From NCBI RefSeq assembly GCF_003315075.1, contig NZ_QNRJ01000010.1, forward strand, positions 1-64,000: DNA of 64,000 nt. Direction: 5' to 3'. The position numbers and the translations under genes are program-made. Each line of letters opens with the position of its first letter. Positions within the stretch are counted from its first letter, which is position 1. Below, one piece after another: positions 54,319 to 62,052 of this stretch. This stretch comes from Rossellomorea aquimaris (lineage in GTDB: Bacteria > Bacillota > Bacilli > Bacillales > Bacillaceae_B). The notes beneath the pieces are model-generated. The model worked only from the letters and a program-made list of their open reading frames with translations, made no database searches and had not been told where the DNA came from.

Positions 54319-54903
54319 ATGAATGATACCCCTATGCCTCTTTCGTTTTTCCAACAGCCCACTTTGGAACTTGCAAAGTCTTTGTTGGGATGTGTGTTAG
54401 TGAAAGAGACGGAGGAGGGAACAGCTTCAGGTTATATTGTGGAGACGGAAGCGTACTTAGGGCCAACGGATCGGGCGGCTCACAGCTATGGAAATAGACG
54501 GACGAAGCGGACGGAAGTCATGTTTCAGGAAGCCGGCAGGATCTATACATATGTTATGCATACTCACTGCCTGGTCAATGTAGTGAGCGGGGAAAAAGAA
54601 AAACCCGAAGCGATTCTCATTAGAGCGGTCGAACCCTTTGAAGGCTTGGAGCTAATGGAAAGTAGAAGACCGGGTCATGTGAGAAAAAATTGGACAAGTG
54701 GTCCAGGAAAGCTGACAAAAGCGTTAGGCATTACCATGGAGGATTACGGTGGCAGCTTTCTGGAACCCCCTCTCATCATTTCAAAGGGATACCAGCCTGA
54801 AGACATCGTGGAAGGAAAACGAATTGGAATCGATAACTCGGGAGAAGCCAGGGATTATCCTTGGAGGTTCTGGGTAAAAGGCAATCCTTATGTATCAAGA
54901 TAA
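54319..54903 (+). CDS. aag: 3-methyladenine DNA glycosylase (AAG/MPG family)
   Basis: Base excision repair enzyme removing alkylated purines. The 194-residue protein has LAKSLLGCVLVKE near 20, VETEAYLGPTDRAAHSYGNRRTKRTEVMF (catalytic Glu/Asp region near 45-70), GRIYTYVMHTHCLVNVVSG near 76 and GPGKLTKALGI near 134. Start at ATG 54319 after GAAGGAAGTGA. Confidence 0.94.
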   Translation: MNDTPMPLSFFQQPTLELAKSLLGCVLVKETEEGTASGYIVETEAYLGPTDRAAHSYGNRRTKRTEVMFQEAGRIYTYVMHTHCLVNVVSGEKEKPEAILIRAVEPFEGLELMESRRPGHVRKNWTSGPGKLTKALGITMEDYGGSFLEPPLIISKGYQPEDIVEGKRIGIDNSGEARDYPWRFWVKGNPYVSR

Positions 54904-54999
54904 TCATTTTTAGGAATTTTCTAATAATCAATTAAAAAATAACCCATAAGTACTATGTTTGTGGTATATTTTTCTTATAAGATAAAATCATATACTGAC

Positions 55000-55113
55000 A
55001 ATTCGAATGGGAGCTTTGAACCTAAATGATAGATGGGCGCTTACATTTAGGGGAGCTAGTAGCGCAACCGGCCACATACGAACGTAGGAATACGTTTTTG
55101 TGTGGTTTTTTTT
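55000..55113 (+). ncRNA. Structured leader with pseudoknot and intrinsic terminator, upstream of the EAL gene
   Basis: CCTAAATG (55021-55028) pairs with CATTTAGG (55044-55051). The loop segment GCGCT (55037-55041) can pair with AGCGC (55061-55065), making an H-type pseudoknot. Next comes a terminator CCACATACGAACGT (55072-55085) / ACGTTTTTGTGTGG (55092-55105) with eight T. GGGAGCT repeats flank the first stem. Transcription could start from TTGTGG-18 bp-TAAAAT at 54959-54988. The layout is that of a riboswitch or attenuator. I could not assign it to a known class; slight resemblances to yybP-ykoY are not convincing. Confidence 0.6.
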
Positions 55114-55140
55114 ATAAACTATAGAGAGTATAGGGGTCCT

Positions 55141-55851
55141 ATGAATATCTTTACTATTTTTCAAAACGACTATATTTATCATGATTTTCAGCCCTTATAT
55201 GAAATGGGCAAGCATCAATCCCTCTATGCATATGAGGGCCTGTTACGAAACAAGTATAACGAAAATCCCGAAAATGTTTTTCAGTCTGCGATGAAAGCCA
55301 ATATCTTGTATAAGCTTGATACCTTATCCATTTCAAAAGCTCTTGAAAGCTTTACAGAGAATGGACTGAAGAATTGTAAGTTATTTCTTAATATTTATAT
55401 CACAACGATTCTTCACCCAAGCTTTCATGCCTATTTTTATGACCTGATGAAGAAACATCCCGACATATTGGGGCGTCTAGTGCTTGAGATTAATGAGTCG
55501 AGTGCGGAGGAGCTGTGGCAGAACCCAATATTAAAAGAGTCTCTTAAAGAACTTAAGCAATATGGTGTTTGGTATGCGATTGATGACTTCGGGCAAGGGA
55601 CCTCCTCCATCAAGAAATCCATTGAATATGAACCGGAGATCATTAAACTCGATCGTTATTTTGCTTTGAATCTTGCGCAAGATGATAAGAAACAACGATT
55701 CCTTTCCTTTTTTAATCAATTCTACGGTAAGGATACGTTAATTGTGTTAGAAGGCATTGAAACCAAACAGGATATGCAAGTGGCAAAGGATATTGGGATT
55801 ACAATCGGGCAAGGCTATTATCTGGGAAGGCCGAGTCGATTATTAGCTTAA
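55141..55851 (+). CDS. EAL-domain c-di-GMP phosphodiesterase-like protein
   Basis: A stand-alone EAL domain of 236 residues. The signature is present in order: YEGLLR (EAL is EGL here), LFLNIY near 83, EINES near 120, IDDFGQGTSSI near 150, IIKLDRYF near 166, EGIET near 205 and GQGYYLGRP near 225. The metal-binding residues E, N, E, D, D, K and E appear kept, so activity against cyclic di-GMP is plausible. No GGDEF or sensor domain. It follows the terminator-bearing leader and ends in a strong terminator. Confidence 0.9.
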   Translation: MNIFTIFQNDYIYHDFQPLYEMGKHQSLYAYEGLLRNKYNENPENVFQSAMKANILYKLDTLSISKALESFTENGLKNCKLFLNIYITTILHPSFHAYFYDLMKKHPDILGRLVLEINESSAEELWQNPILKESLKELKQYGVWYAIDDFGQGTSSIKKSIEYEPEIIKLDRYFALNLAQDDKKQRFLSFFNQFYGKDTLIVLEGIETKQDMQVAKDIGITIGQGYYLGRPSRLLA

Positions 55852-55856
55852 ACAGG

Positions 55857-55891
55857 AAGGGTGACTCTGAAATGTAGGAGTCACCTTTTTT
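55857..55891 (+). terminator. Terminator of the EAL gene
   Basis: GGTGACTC / GAGTCACC with a 10-nt loop, then TTTTTT. Confidence 0.92.
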
Positions 55892-55991
55892 CGTGGACAT
55901 CTGCTGCGAGATTGTCCGAATTAAAATAAAATTGAAAATATTTAACATTTCCATTAAACTGAGGAAAAAGAGAAAAAAAGGGGATCAGGGT

Positions 55992-57971
55992 ATGAGGCTT
56001 CTCACATTTCCGCTGAAATTTATGTTCTATTATATTCTCGGATTAATCGGTATTTTAGCCGTGAGTATTGCTCCTGAAGTATTTAAGGAGAAGGGTCTGT
56101 ACAATTTTGTCGGGTTCTTGGAAGAGTTTTTTAAGTTTGTTTTTGTATTTATGGACGGGGAAAATTGGAGCTATTCCTATAAAGGGATAACCGTCGATTT
56201 TCTGGACATGCTTTGGGGACCTTATCTGTATTCTTTACAGATTATCGGTGGAGCATTGGGCTTAGGCCTGGGAATAGCCTTCACCCTTACCATATTCACA
56301 GTGTTTTTGCCCCGATGGGTCACGTCTTCTCTAAAGAAAGTATTAAACCTCTTTGAGACGGTGCCTGACTTAATGTTTGCGTTTATGCTTCAGCTTCTCA
56401 TTGTCTATGTCATTAAATATTTTGGCGTGGAACTGATGAATTTCACGGAGTATGGGGAGGAAAAGATCTTTCTTGCACCAATCATCACATTATCGATCAT
56501 TCCCATGATCTCTTTCTTTCGAATTCTTCTTTTTATTATGGAAGAAGAAATGCTTAAACCGCATATTGAATTTGCCCAAAGTAAAGGAATGTCGAAAGGC
56601 AGAATTCTCTTTGCTCACGTATTGAAAAATATTTCTCCCAGCCTGTTTTATCATGGAAAGCTGATCATATGGGGGATGCTTTCGAGCTTATTCATCATTG
56701 AAACGATTTTCAATATGAGAGGAATCACGTATTATATCGTTCAGGACTTCAGACCAATGGTCATAGCCATCTCACTGATTATGATATACACGCCTTTTTT
56801 TGTCGTGTATCAAGGTGTATATCTATGGATCAATCGGGAGGGAAGCGTCGATCATACCAAATATAAAAAGGATAAAATAAAGTGGAGAGAATGGAAGATA
56901 TGGAGCTGGCTTTCTACTATTAGACGGCTTTGGTGGCAGCATATGCATAATGGGAAGTTTGCCATAGGGTTTAGTGTCATCTTTCTCTTGATTGCTGTCA
57001 GTTTCCTTTATCCAATGATGAAAGAAGATCCGATTAAACAAATTCAGTTCATGAAGAACGATGAGGGACGAATCATCAGTGCACCTCCACATAAGCCATT
57101 TGGAGAGATGATATTGGGATCCGATTTCTTCGGGTATAGCATTCTCGATCAATTGATTGTCGGGTCAAAATATACCCTCCTCTTTGCACTGGTTGTCGCG
57201 TCCCTAAGGGTGATAGGTGGATTCTATCTTGGAATAGTCTATCATTTTCACTTGAAAGAGAACAGGAAGAATTGGCTTGATCGTATGGTCGATTCCATTC
57301 ATTTCCTGCCACTGAGCCTCATTGCGTATCTTCTATTAAGGCCGGTACTTTGGGGATTGCCCGTGTTAGGATGGGATCACTCCATCTTTGAAAGACTCGT
57401 TTTTGAAGCTGTCGTGTTAACGATACTTGTGCTCCCGTTAACGACGGTTTTAATAGGGAATGAACTGAAGTTATTAGGAAAACAGGATTTTGTTCTGTCG
57501 GCGAAGCTCTTAGGGGGAACTAATCGTCATTTATTGTGGACGCATCTATTTCCTCATCTGGCACCAAGGTTATTCATTATATGGGGGCAGCAGTTTATCC
57601 AAACGCTTCTCATTCTTGTGCACCTGGGATTGTTTCATCTGTTCTTGGGAGGTACGATCATCACAGGAGGACTGGTACCCGATCCTCCGAAATCAGGAAC
57701 ATTTGAATGGTCAGGTCTGATCAGTTCCACTAAAGATTCCCTAATGACAGGAAAGTACTGGATTGTCATTGCTCCGTTAGCCGCCTTTATGATTGCCATC
57801 ATCGCCATGCAGTTGATTGTACAAGGTGTGAAGGAAATCCAGCAAACAAAGGTAGGGGTACTGGTGAACAACACTCCAATTAAGAACAAACATAAGCTGG
57901 TGAAGAAGAAAACCTACCATCCAGTAGTGGAAGACTTTCATTTGGCTCGACAGCAATCCTTTAAGGGATAG
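55992..57971 (+). CDS. Fused oligopeptide/dipeptide ABC permease (DppB-DppC-like)
   Basis: A 659-residue membrane protein that joins two permease domains: an OppB-like half (about residues 1-285, with EEEMLKPHIEFAQSKGMSKGRILFAHVLKN as the ATPase-contact loop near 190) and an OppC-like half (about 325-620, with KQDFVLSAKLLGGTNRHLLWTHLFPHLAP as the second contact loop near 500). Usually these are two genes. No ATPase or substrate-binding protein is next to it, so partners must be encoded elsewhere. ATG 55992 follows GATCAGGG; a longer frame runs into the terminator. Confidence 0.85.
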   Translation: MRLLTFPLKFMFYYILGLIGILAVSIAPEVFKEKGLYNFVGFLEEFFKFVFVFMDGENWSYSYKGITVDFLDMLWGPYLYSLQIIGGALGLGLGIAFTLTIFTVFLPRWVTSSLKKVLNLFETVPDLMFAFMLQLLIVYVIKYFGVELMNFTEYGEEKIFLAPIITLSIIPMISFFRILLFIMEEEMLKPHIEFAQSKGMSKGRILFAHVLKNISPSLFYHGKLIIWGMLSSLFIIETIFNMRGITYYIVQDFRPMVIAISLIMIYTPFFVVYQGVYLWINREGSVDHTKYKKDKIKWREWKIWSWLSTIRRLWWQHMHNGKFAIGFSVIFLLIAVSFLYPMMKEDPIKQIQFMKNDEGRIISAPPHKPFGEMILGSDFFGYSILDQLIVGSKYTLLFALVVASLRVIGGFYLGIVYHFHLKENRKNWLDRMVDSIHFLPLSLIAYLLLRPVLWGLPVLGWDHSIFERLVFEAVVLTILVLPLTTVLIGNELKLLGKQDFVLSAKLLGGTNRHLLWTHLFPHLAPRLFIIWGQQFIQTLLILVHLGLFHLFLGGTIITGGLVPDPPKSGTFEWSGLISSTKDSLMTGKYWIVIAPLAAFMIAIIAMQLIVQGVKEIQQTKVGVLVNNTPIKNKHKLVKKKTYHPVVEDFHLARQQSFKG

Positions 57972-57986
57972 AGGAGGGAACAGAGA

Positions 57987-58460
57987 TTGAATAGAAAAAG
58001 TCCTAAATTGCCACTGACTGATGAAGAGAGGTCATCGCTTCGTAAAGAGAAAATCAGATTGGGAGACATCTTCGAATGGTCTCCCGATGCATTAAGTGAA
58101 AAACTTAATATCTCCCTGGATAGAGCCCGATACTTAGTCGGCATGTCCATATTTCAACGAATTCCGTCAATCGGACCGAATATGGCGCATAACGTCGTTG
58201 AAGATCTTGGTTTCTATTCTTACGAAGACATAAAGAACGAAAAGGGAGAAGACCTGATTATAGAATTGGAAAAGAAATACGGCGTCTGGATGGACCCTTG
58301 CGTAGAAGACTCCCTAAGGTGTGTCGTCCATCACGCCAACCATCCATCCTCCACCAAAAATTGGTGGGACTTCACCACCCAAAGAAAAACCTATCGCCAA
58401 ACCCACGGCTACCCCGGCGACCGCCCCACCAAAGGCTGGGATGAGGGACGGACCTCATAA
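57987..58460 (+). CDS. Helix-hairpin-helix protein (Cdd1 / pathogenicity-locus family)
   Basis: A 157-residue protein with an HhH-like region near 55-75 (FQRIPSIGPNMAHNVVEDLGFYSYEDI) and the family C-terminus WWDFTTQRKTYRQTHGYPG. Nucleic-acid binding is suggested; function not established. TTG start after GAGGAGGGAAC. 15 bp after the permease gene, so likely co-transcribed. The last codons (DEGRTS) lie in the repeat noted in findings. Confidence 0.82.
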   Translation: MNRKSPKLPLTDEERSSLRKEKIRLGDIFEWSPDALSEKLNISLDRARYLVGMSIFQRIPSIGPNMAHNVVEDLGFYSYEDIKNEKGEDLIIELEKKYGVWMDPCVEDSLRCVVHHANHPSSTKNWWDFTTQRKTYRQTHGYPGDRPTKGWDEGRTS

Positions 58461-58468
58461 ACTAAAAA

Positions 58469-58505
58469 GGTAGGAAGCAAAAAATCAGCTTCCTGCCTAT
58501 ATTTA
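58469..58505 (+). terminator. Probable terminator after the HhH gene
   Basis: GGTAGGAAGC / GCTTCCTGCC with a 9-nt loop and a weak T-rich tail TATATTTATAT. Confidence 0.65.
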
Positions 58506-58585
58506 TATGCGTGCTCTTCAGGGGCGGACCTCTTTCGTATATACTCCTCAAAATGGACATGATAAAGAAAAAGGAGTGATGAAAG

Positions 58586-59371
58586 ATGAGAATCCTGTTC
58601 TTCTGTTTACTATTGACGTTCTTTTTTCATGCTTCATCTTCTGCAAGAAACATCCTGCCCCTTCCAGCCCATCATAATGAACTCGCCATCGTTATTGATG
58701 ATTTAGGAAACGATATGAAGGGAACAGAAGAAATCCTGAACTTACCCGTCACCTTGACGATAGCGGTTATGCCCTTTCTGCCAACAACACGGGAAGATGC
58801 GGAAAAGGCACATGGGCGGAGTCATGAGGTCATCGTACACCTTCCAATGGAACCGATGTCCGGTAAAGCAAGCTGGCTTGGACCCGGGGCAATCACCACT
58901 TCGCTTTCAAATGACGAAATCCGGAAAAGAGTAGAAAAGGCGATCGAAGAAGTTCCCTATGCAGTAGGAGTCAATCACCATATGGGCTCAAGAGCCACTG
59001 CCAATGAGAGGGTCATGAGAATCGTTTTAGAGGTATGCAAGGAAAAGGGGTTATTTTATCTTGATAGTAAAACTACAGGAAAAAGTGTCATTCCGAAGCT
59101 TGCGAAGGAATTGGATGTTCCCTATCTTGAGAACGAATTATTCTTTGATGATGTCTATACCATCCAGCATATCGGAAAGCAAGCCAAGCTCCTTTCTAAA
59201 GAATTAGATAGTGACACTTCAACCATTGCCATAGGTCATGTCGGGGTCACAGGAATCAAGGTTGCCACCATGCTTGAAGAGTTTCTTCCTCTTTATGAGA
59301 AAAAAGCTTCCATTGTCCCACTGTCAGACTTAATCCCTGAATATCATTTGATTGATGAGAGCATGCCTTGA
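58586..59371 (+). CDS. Divergent polysaccharide deacetylase (YibQ-like)
   Basis: A 261-residue secreted protein with an N-terminal signal peptide (ILFFCLLLTFFFHASSSA, cleavage after about residue 20). NELAIVIDDLGNDMKGTEEIL near 31, VHLPMEPM near 94, GVNHHMGSRAT near 133 and LDSKTT near 168 match the divergent deacetylase family. Substrate unknown, probably a wall or surface glycan. GAAAAAGGAG precedes the ATG. Confidence 0.9.
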   Translation: MRILFFCLLLTFFFHASSSARNILPLPAHHNELAIVIDDLGNDMKGTEEILNLPVTLTIAVMPFLPTTREDAEKAHGRSHEVIVHLPMEPMSGKASWLGPGAITTSLSNDEIRKRVEKAIEEVPYAVGVNHHMGSRATANERVMRIVLEVCKEKGLFYLDSKTTGKSVIPKLAKELDVPYLENELFFDDVYTIQHIGKQAKLLSKELDSDTSTIAIGHVGVTGIKVATMLEEFLPLYEKKASIVPLSDLIPEYHLIDESMP

Positions 59372-59421
59372 ATGGTGTGCTTTTTCTTTGTAAATCTTAT
59401 GTTAAACCAATGCATATTTTT

Positions 59422-59449
59422 TTGATATAAGAAGACCCTCCCTTATAAT
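59422..59449 (+). promoter_or_regulatory. Putative SigA promoter of the SDR gene
   Basis: TTGATA (59422-59427), 16-bp spacer, TATAAT (59444-59449), 27 bp before the SDR start. Confidence 0.65.
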
Positions 59450-59476
59450 CAGAAGGTAAGAAGGAGATGAGTCGAT

Positions 59477-60232
59477 ATGGATTATGCAATTGTGACGGGA
59501 GCAACAAGAGGCTTAGGCGAATCGATCGCCAAGCTATTTATCGAAAAGGGCATAGGACTGATCAATATTTCGCGGTCAGATAATGAAAGACTGCGAAAGC
59601 TAGCCGGGGAAAAAGAGGTATCGTATGACTTCCTACCGTGCGATCTTGCACAATCAGGAGAAACAGAAGCGGTCTTTCGTGAAGTGGGAGCAAAAGTATT
59701 TGGATATAAACCTGCCAGAGTCTATGTTATCCAAAACGCCGGTGTGGTGACACCAATCAATCCTTCTGGTGAAGTAGAAAATCAAGCTCTTGAAACGAGT
59801 GTGCATGTAAATTTACTATCTCCCATGATTGCTACCAATGAGATGATAAAAGCAGCACGGGGTTCTGACTCGAAGATGATCATGATCAATATCAGCTCAG
59901 GAGCGGGAAGTCGCCCTGTATATGGCTGGAGTACGTACTGCGCAACCAAAGCCGGCGTGAACATGCTGACAGAAACCGTAAGCTTAGAGCTTTCTAAAAA
60001 GCATAGCCGCCATCAAGTGATTGCCTTCAGCCCTGGTGTCATGGATACGGATATGCAAGGAGAAATCCGTTCCTCCTCTAAAGAAGCCTTTGCCGATGTC
60101 GAATCCTTCCAGCGCTACAAAGAGGAAGGCATGCTTCGTGAAACCGATACTGTCGCAAATGCACTGGTTAAGCTTGTAACAGAAAGCGAAATTGAAAGTG
60201 GTAAGCTGTATCATGTAAATGATTTGTTATAA
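59477..60232 (+). CDS. yueD: Short-chain dehydrogenase (YueD/benzil reductase-like)
   Basis: A 251-residue NADP-dependent SDR. The dinucleotide motif TGATRGLG is at residues 7-14, NAGVVTP near 93, the catalytic Ser near 140 (ISSGAG) and Tyr-x3-Lys as YCATK near 154. IGLINISR and GVMDTDMQ resemble sepiapterin reductase-like YueD, which reduces benzil to benzoin in Bacillus. AAGGAG precedes the ATG. Confidence 0.88.
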   Translation: MDYAIVTGATRGLGESIAKLFIEKGIGLINISRSDNERLRKLAGEKEVSYDFLPCDLAQSGETEAVFREVGAKVFGYKPARVYVIQNAGVVTPINPSGEVENQALETSVHVNLLSPMIATNEMIKAARGSDSKMIMINISSGAGSRPVYGWSTYCATKAGVNMLTETVSLELSKKHSRHQVIAFSPGVMDTDMQGEIRSSSKEAFADVESFQRYKEEGMLRETDTVANALVKLVTESEIESGKLYHVNDLL

Positions 60233-60235
60233 AAA

Positions 60236-60272
60236 GAAAGCAGATTACCGGAAACGGAATCTGCTTTTTTCT
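60236..60272 (+). terminator. Terminator of the SDR gene
   Basis: GCAGATTaCCG / CGGaATCTGC with the loop GAAA, then TTTTTTCTT. Confidence 0.92.
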
Positions 60273-60274
60273 TA

Positions 60275-60316
60275 TCAAAAAAAGAGAGACAAACCCCAAA
60301 GGATTTGTCTCTCTGA
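60275..60316 (-). terminator. Terminator of the NhaC-type transporter gene
   Basis: AGAGAGACAAA / TTTGTCTCTCT with a 10-nt loop; on the minus strand followed by seven T. Confidence 0.92.
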
Positions 60317-60318
60317 AT

Positions 60319-61635
60319 TTAAGATCGAACCGGATTTGCTTCAGGTGCTGATTTACGTGTGAATTTCGGTAGTGCAAATCGAATGGCAATTAGACCGCAA
60401 ACAGCTATCAAGACCGGGTAGAAGGCATATGGGATGATGCTGATTGGTGAAATGCCTGCGACTTCAGCCACTAACAGGGCCTGTGCTCCGTAAGGGATTA
60501 ATCCTTGAATCGAACAAGAGAAAATATCAAGGATACTGGCTGATTTACGGGCATCCACCCCATAGTTTTCACTAATCGATTTAGCAAGTGGACCGGCAAT
60601 AATGATTGAAATCGTGTTGTTTGCTGTGCAAAGGTTAGTAGAACTCACTAATCCTGCTGTAGCAAGCTGTGCTCCCTGAGGAGACTTGATTTTGCGAGTG
60701 GTGTGATAAAGTAAAGCCTGAATCCCGCCGTTATGACGGATAAGTTCGACAACCCCGCCGATCAGCACGGAAAGGATCACAATCTCTGCCATTCCTGTCA
60801 TACCATCGGCCACGCTACCGAAATAACTGGCTGGAGTAAAGCTTCCGTCGATGAATCCAATGATTCCAGCTAAAACAATGCCGCCTAACAAAACAACAAA
60901 CACATTTAATCCTGCAAGAGCACCGATGATCACTCCAAGGTATGGCAGGATTTTAATCCAATTAAAGCTTTCCGCTCCGACAGTAGATTGATTCCCCATA
61001 GTAAGAACAAGGAGAATCACCATTGTCACGATTGCGGCAGGTAATACAATGAAGAAGTTGACTTTAAATTTATCTTTCATTTCCGTTTTCTGTGTACGAA
61101 CAGCTGCAATGGTCGTATCTGAAATGAAGGATAAGTTATCTCCGAACATCGCTCCTCCAATGACGGTCGCCATGGCAAGGGGCATCGAAATATCTGTACC
61201 CGAACTAATCCCGACACCGATTGGCGCGAGTGCTGCGATTGTTCCCATGGATGTACCCATTGATAACGAAATGAAAGCAGCGATAATAAATAATCCCACA
61301 ATGATCAAGTTACCAGGCAGCACGGATAGGGCGAAGTTTACAGTTGAATCAACGGCTCCCATCTTTTCAGCTACTCCGGAAAACGCTCCCGCTAACAGGA
61401 AGATAAAGACCATGATCATGATATCAGGGTGACCGGATCCCTTAGCGAAACGCTCAATCTTAGCCGTTAACGTCTCTTTTCGGTTCATCAACAGACCAAC
61501 CACGGATGCGATGATAATTGATACTAGTACAGGAAAGGCATAAAAGTCTCCTGAAATGATGCCTGCTCCAAGGAACAGAGAAACAAATATGATCAAAGGC
61601 AGTAACGCCAATAGATTTCCTTTTTCTTGATTCAT
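60319..61635 (-). CDS. NhaC-family antiporter, probable methionine transporter (MetT type)
   Basis: A 438-residue transporter of the NhaC superfamily with about twelve membrane segments. Seen are LAGAFSGVAEKMGAVDSTV near 75, SMGTSMGTIAALAPIGVGI near 116, FGDNLSFISDTTIAA near 152 and STNLCTANNTISIIIAGPLA near 335. An S-box (SAM riboswitch) precedes it, and NhaC proteins under S-box control have been predicted as sodium-dependent methionine transporters (MetT), so that is the likelier role than sodium export. Start ATG 61635 follows AAGGAGTG on the minus strand. Confidence 0.85.
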   Translation of the reverse strand: MNQEKGNLLALLPLIIFVSLFLGAGIISGDFYAFPVLVSIIIASVVGLLMNRKETLTAKIERFAKGSGHPDIMIMVFIFLLAGAFSGVAEKMGAVDSTVNFALSVLPGNLIIVGLFIIAAFISLSMGTSMGTIAALAPIGVGISSGTDISMPLAMATVIGGAMFGDNLSFISDTTIAAVRTQKTEMKDKFKVNFFIVLPAAIVTMVILLVLTMGNQSTVGAESFNWIKILPYLGVIIGALAGLNVFVVLLGGIVLAGIIGFIDGSFTPASYFGSVADGMTGMAEIVILSVLIGGVVELIRHNGGIQALLYHTTRKIKSPQGAQLATAGLVSSTNLCTANNTISIIIAGPLAKSISENYGVDARKSASILDIFSCSIQGLIPYGAQALLVAEVAGISPISIIPYAFYPVLIAVCGLIAIRFALPKFTRKSAPEANPVRS

Positions 61636-61670
61636 TCCTAACACTCCTTTGTCGTCCAGTTTACTAAAAT

Positions 61671-61830
61671 ACAAAAAACCTCTTCCGGAATAAGAAGAGG
61701 TTTCAAAAGAACGAAACACTCCTCTTATCTTTCAAGCATTTCGCTTGCTGGATGTGGCACAGCACTCAATATGAGTCCGCTGCCGAGACATCGCAGGGCC
61801 AGTCCCTCCGTCTCTCTGGATAAGAAGAAT
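61671..61830 (-). promoter_or_regulatory. SAM-I riboswitch (S-box) with terminator
   Basis: On the minus strand TTCTTATCCAGAG opens the P1 stem and GGAGGGACTGGCCC, TCGGCAGC, GTGCCACATCCAGCAAG and GAAAGATAAGAGGAG follow in the S-box order (aptamer about 61721-61828). The expression platform is the terminator AACCTCTTCTTATTCCGGAAGAGGTTTTTTG (61671-61703 region). High SAM should favour the terminator and switch off the transporter. Confidence 0.95.
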
Positions 61831-61863
61831 ATCGTATTTAGTTGATTTAAAATATACTTCCAT

Positions 61864-61892
61864 ACTTTAAAGGGTTTACTCGAAAAAGTCAA
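61864..61892 (-). promoter_or_regulatory. SigA promoter of the S-box transcript
   Basis: On the minus strand TTGACT (61892-61887), 17-bp spacer, TAAAGT (61869-61864), about 35 bp upstream of the aptamer. Confidence 0.75.
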
Positions 61893-62052
61893 CGGGAAAT
61901 TTTTCTGCTTACTTGATACGGACATCGGTCTATTTCCTCCCTTACCAGCAACAAAAGCATGACTTTATCCATAATAAGGCATAAACTCATAGACAATTGA
62001 ACGTTCAAGGTCTACTATAAGGAAGACAAAAAACATCTTGGGGGATACGGTA

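Noticed and set aside
55000-55113. Assignment of the EAL leader to the yybP-ykoY (manganese) riboswitch
   Set aside because: Some shared words (GGGGAG, ACCGGC, CATACGAA) but order and pairing do not follow the consensus well enough.
61704-61714. GTTCTTT (SinR-like half-site) on the minus strand near the NhaC gene
   Set aside because: Lies within the S-box expression platform and has no inverted partner; an example of a chance match to the 7-mer.
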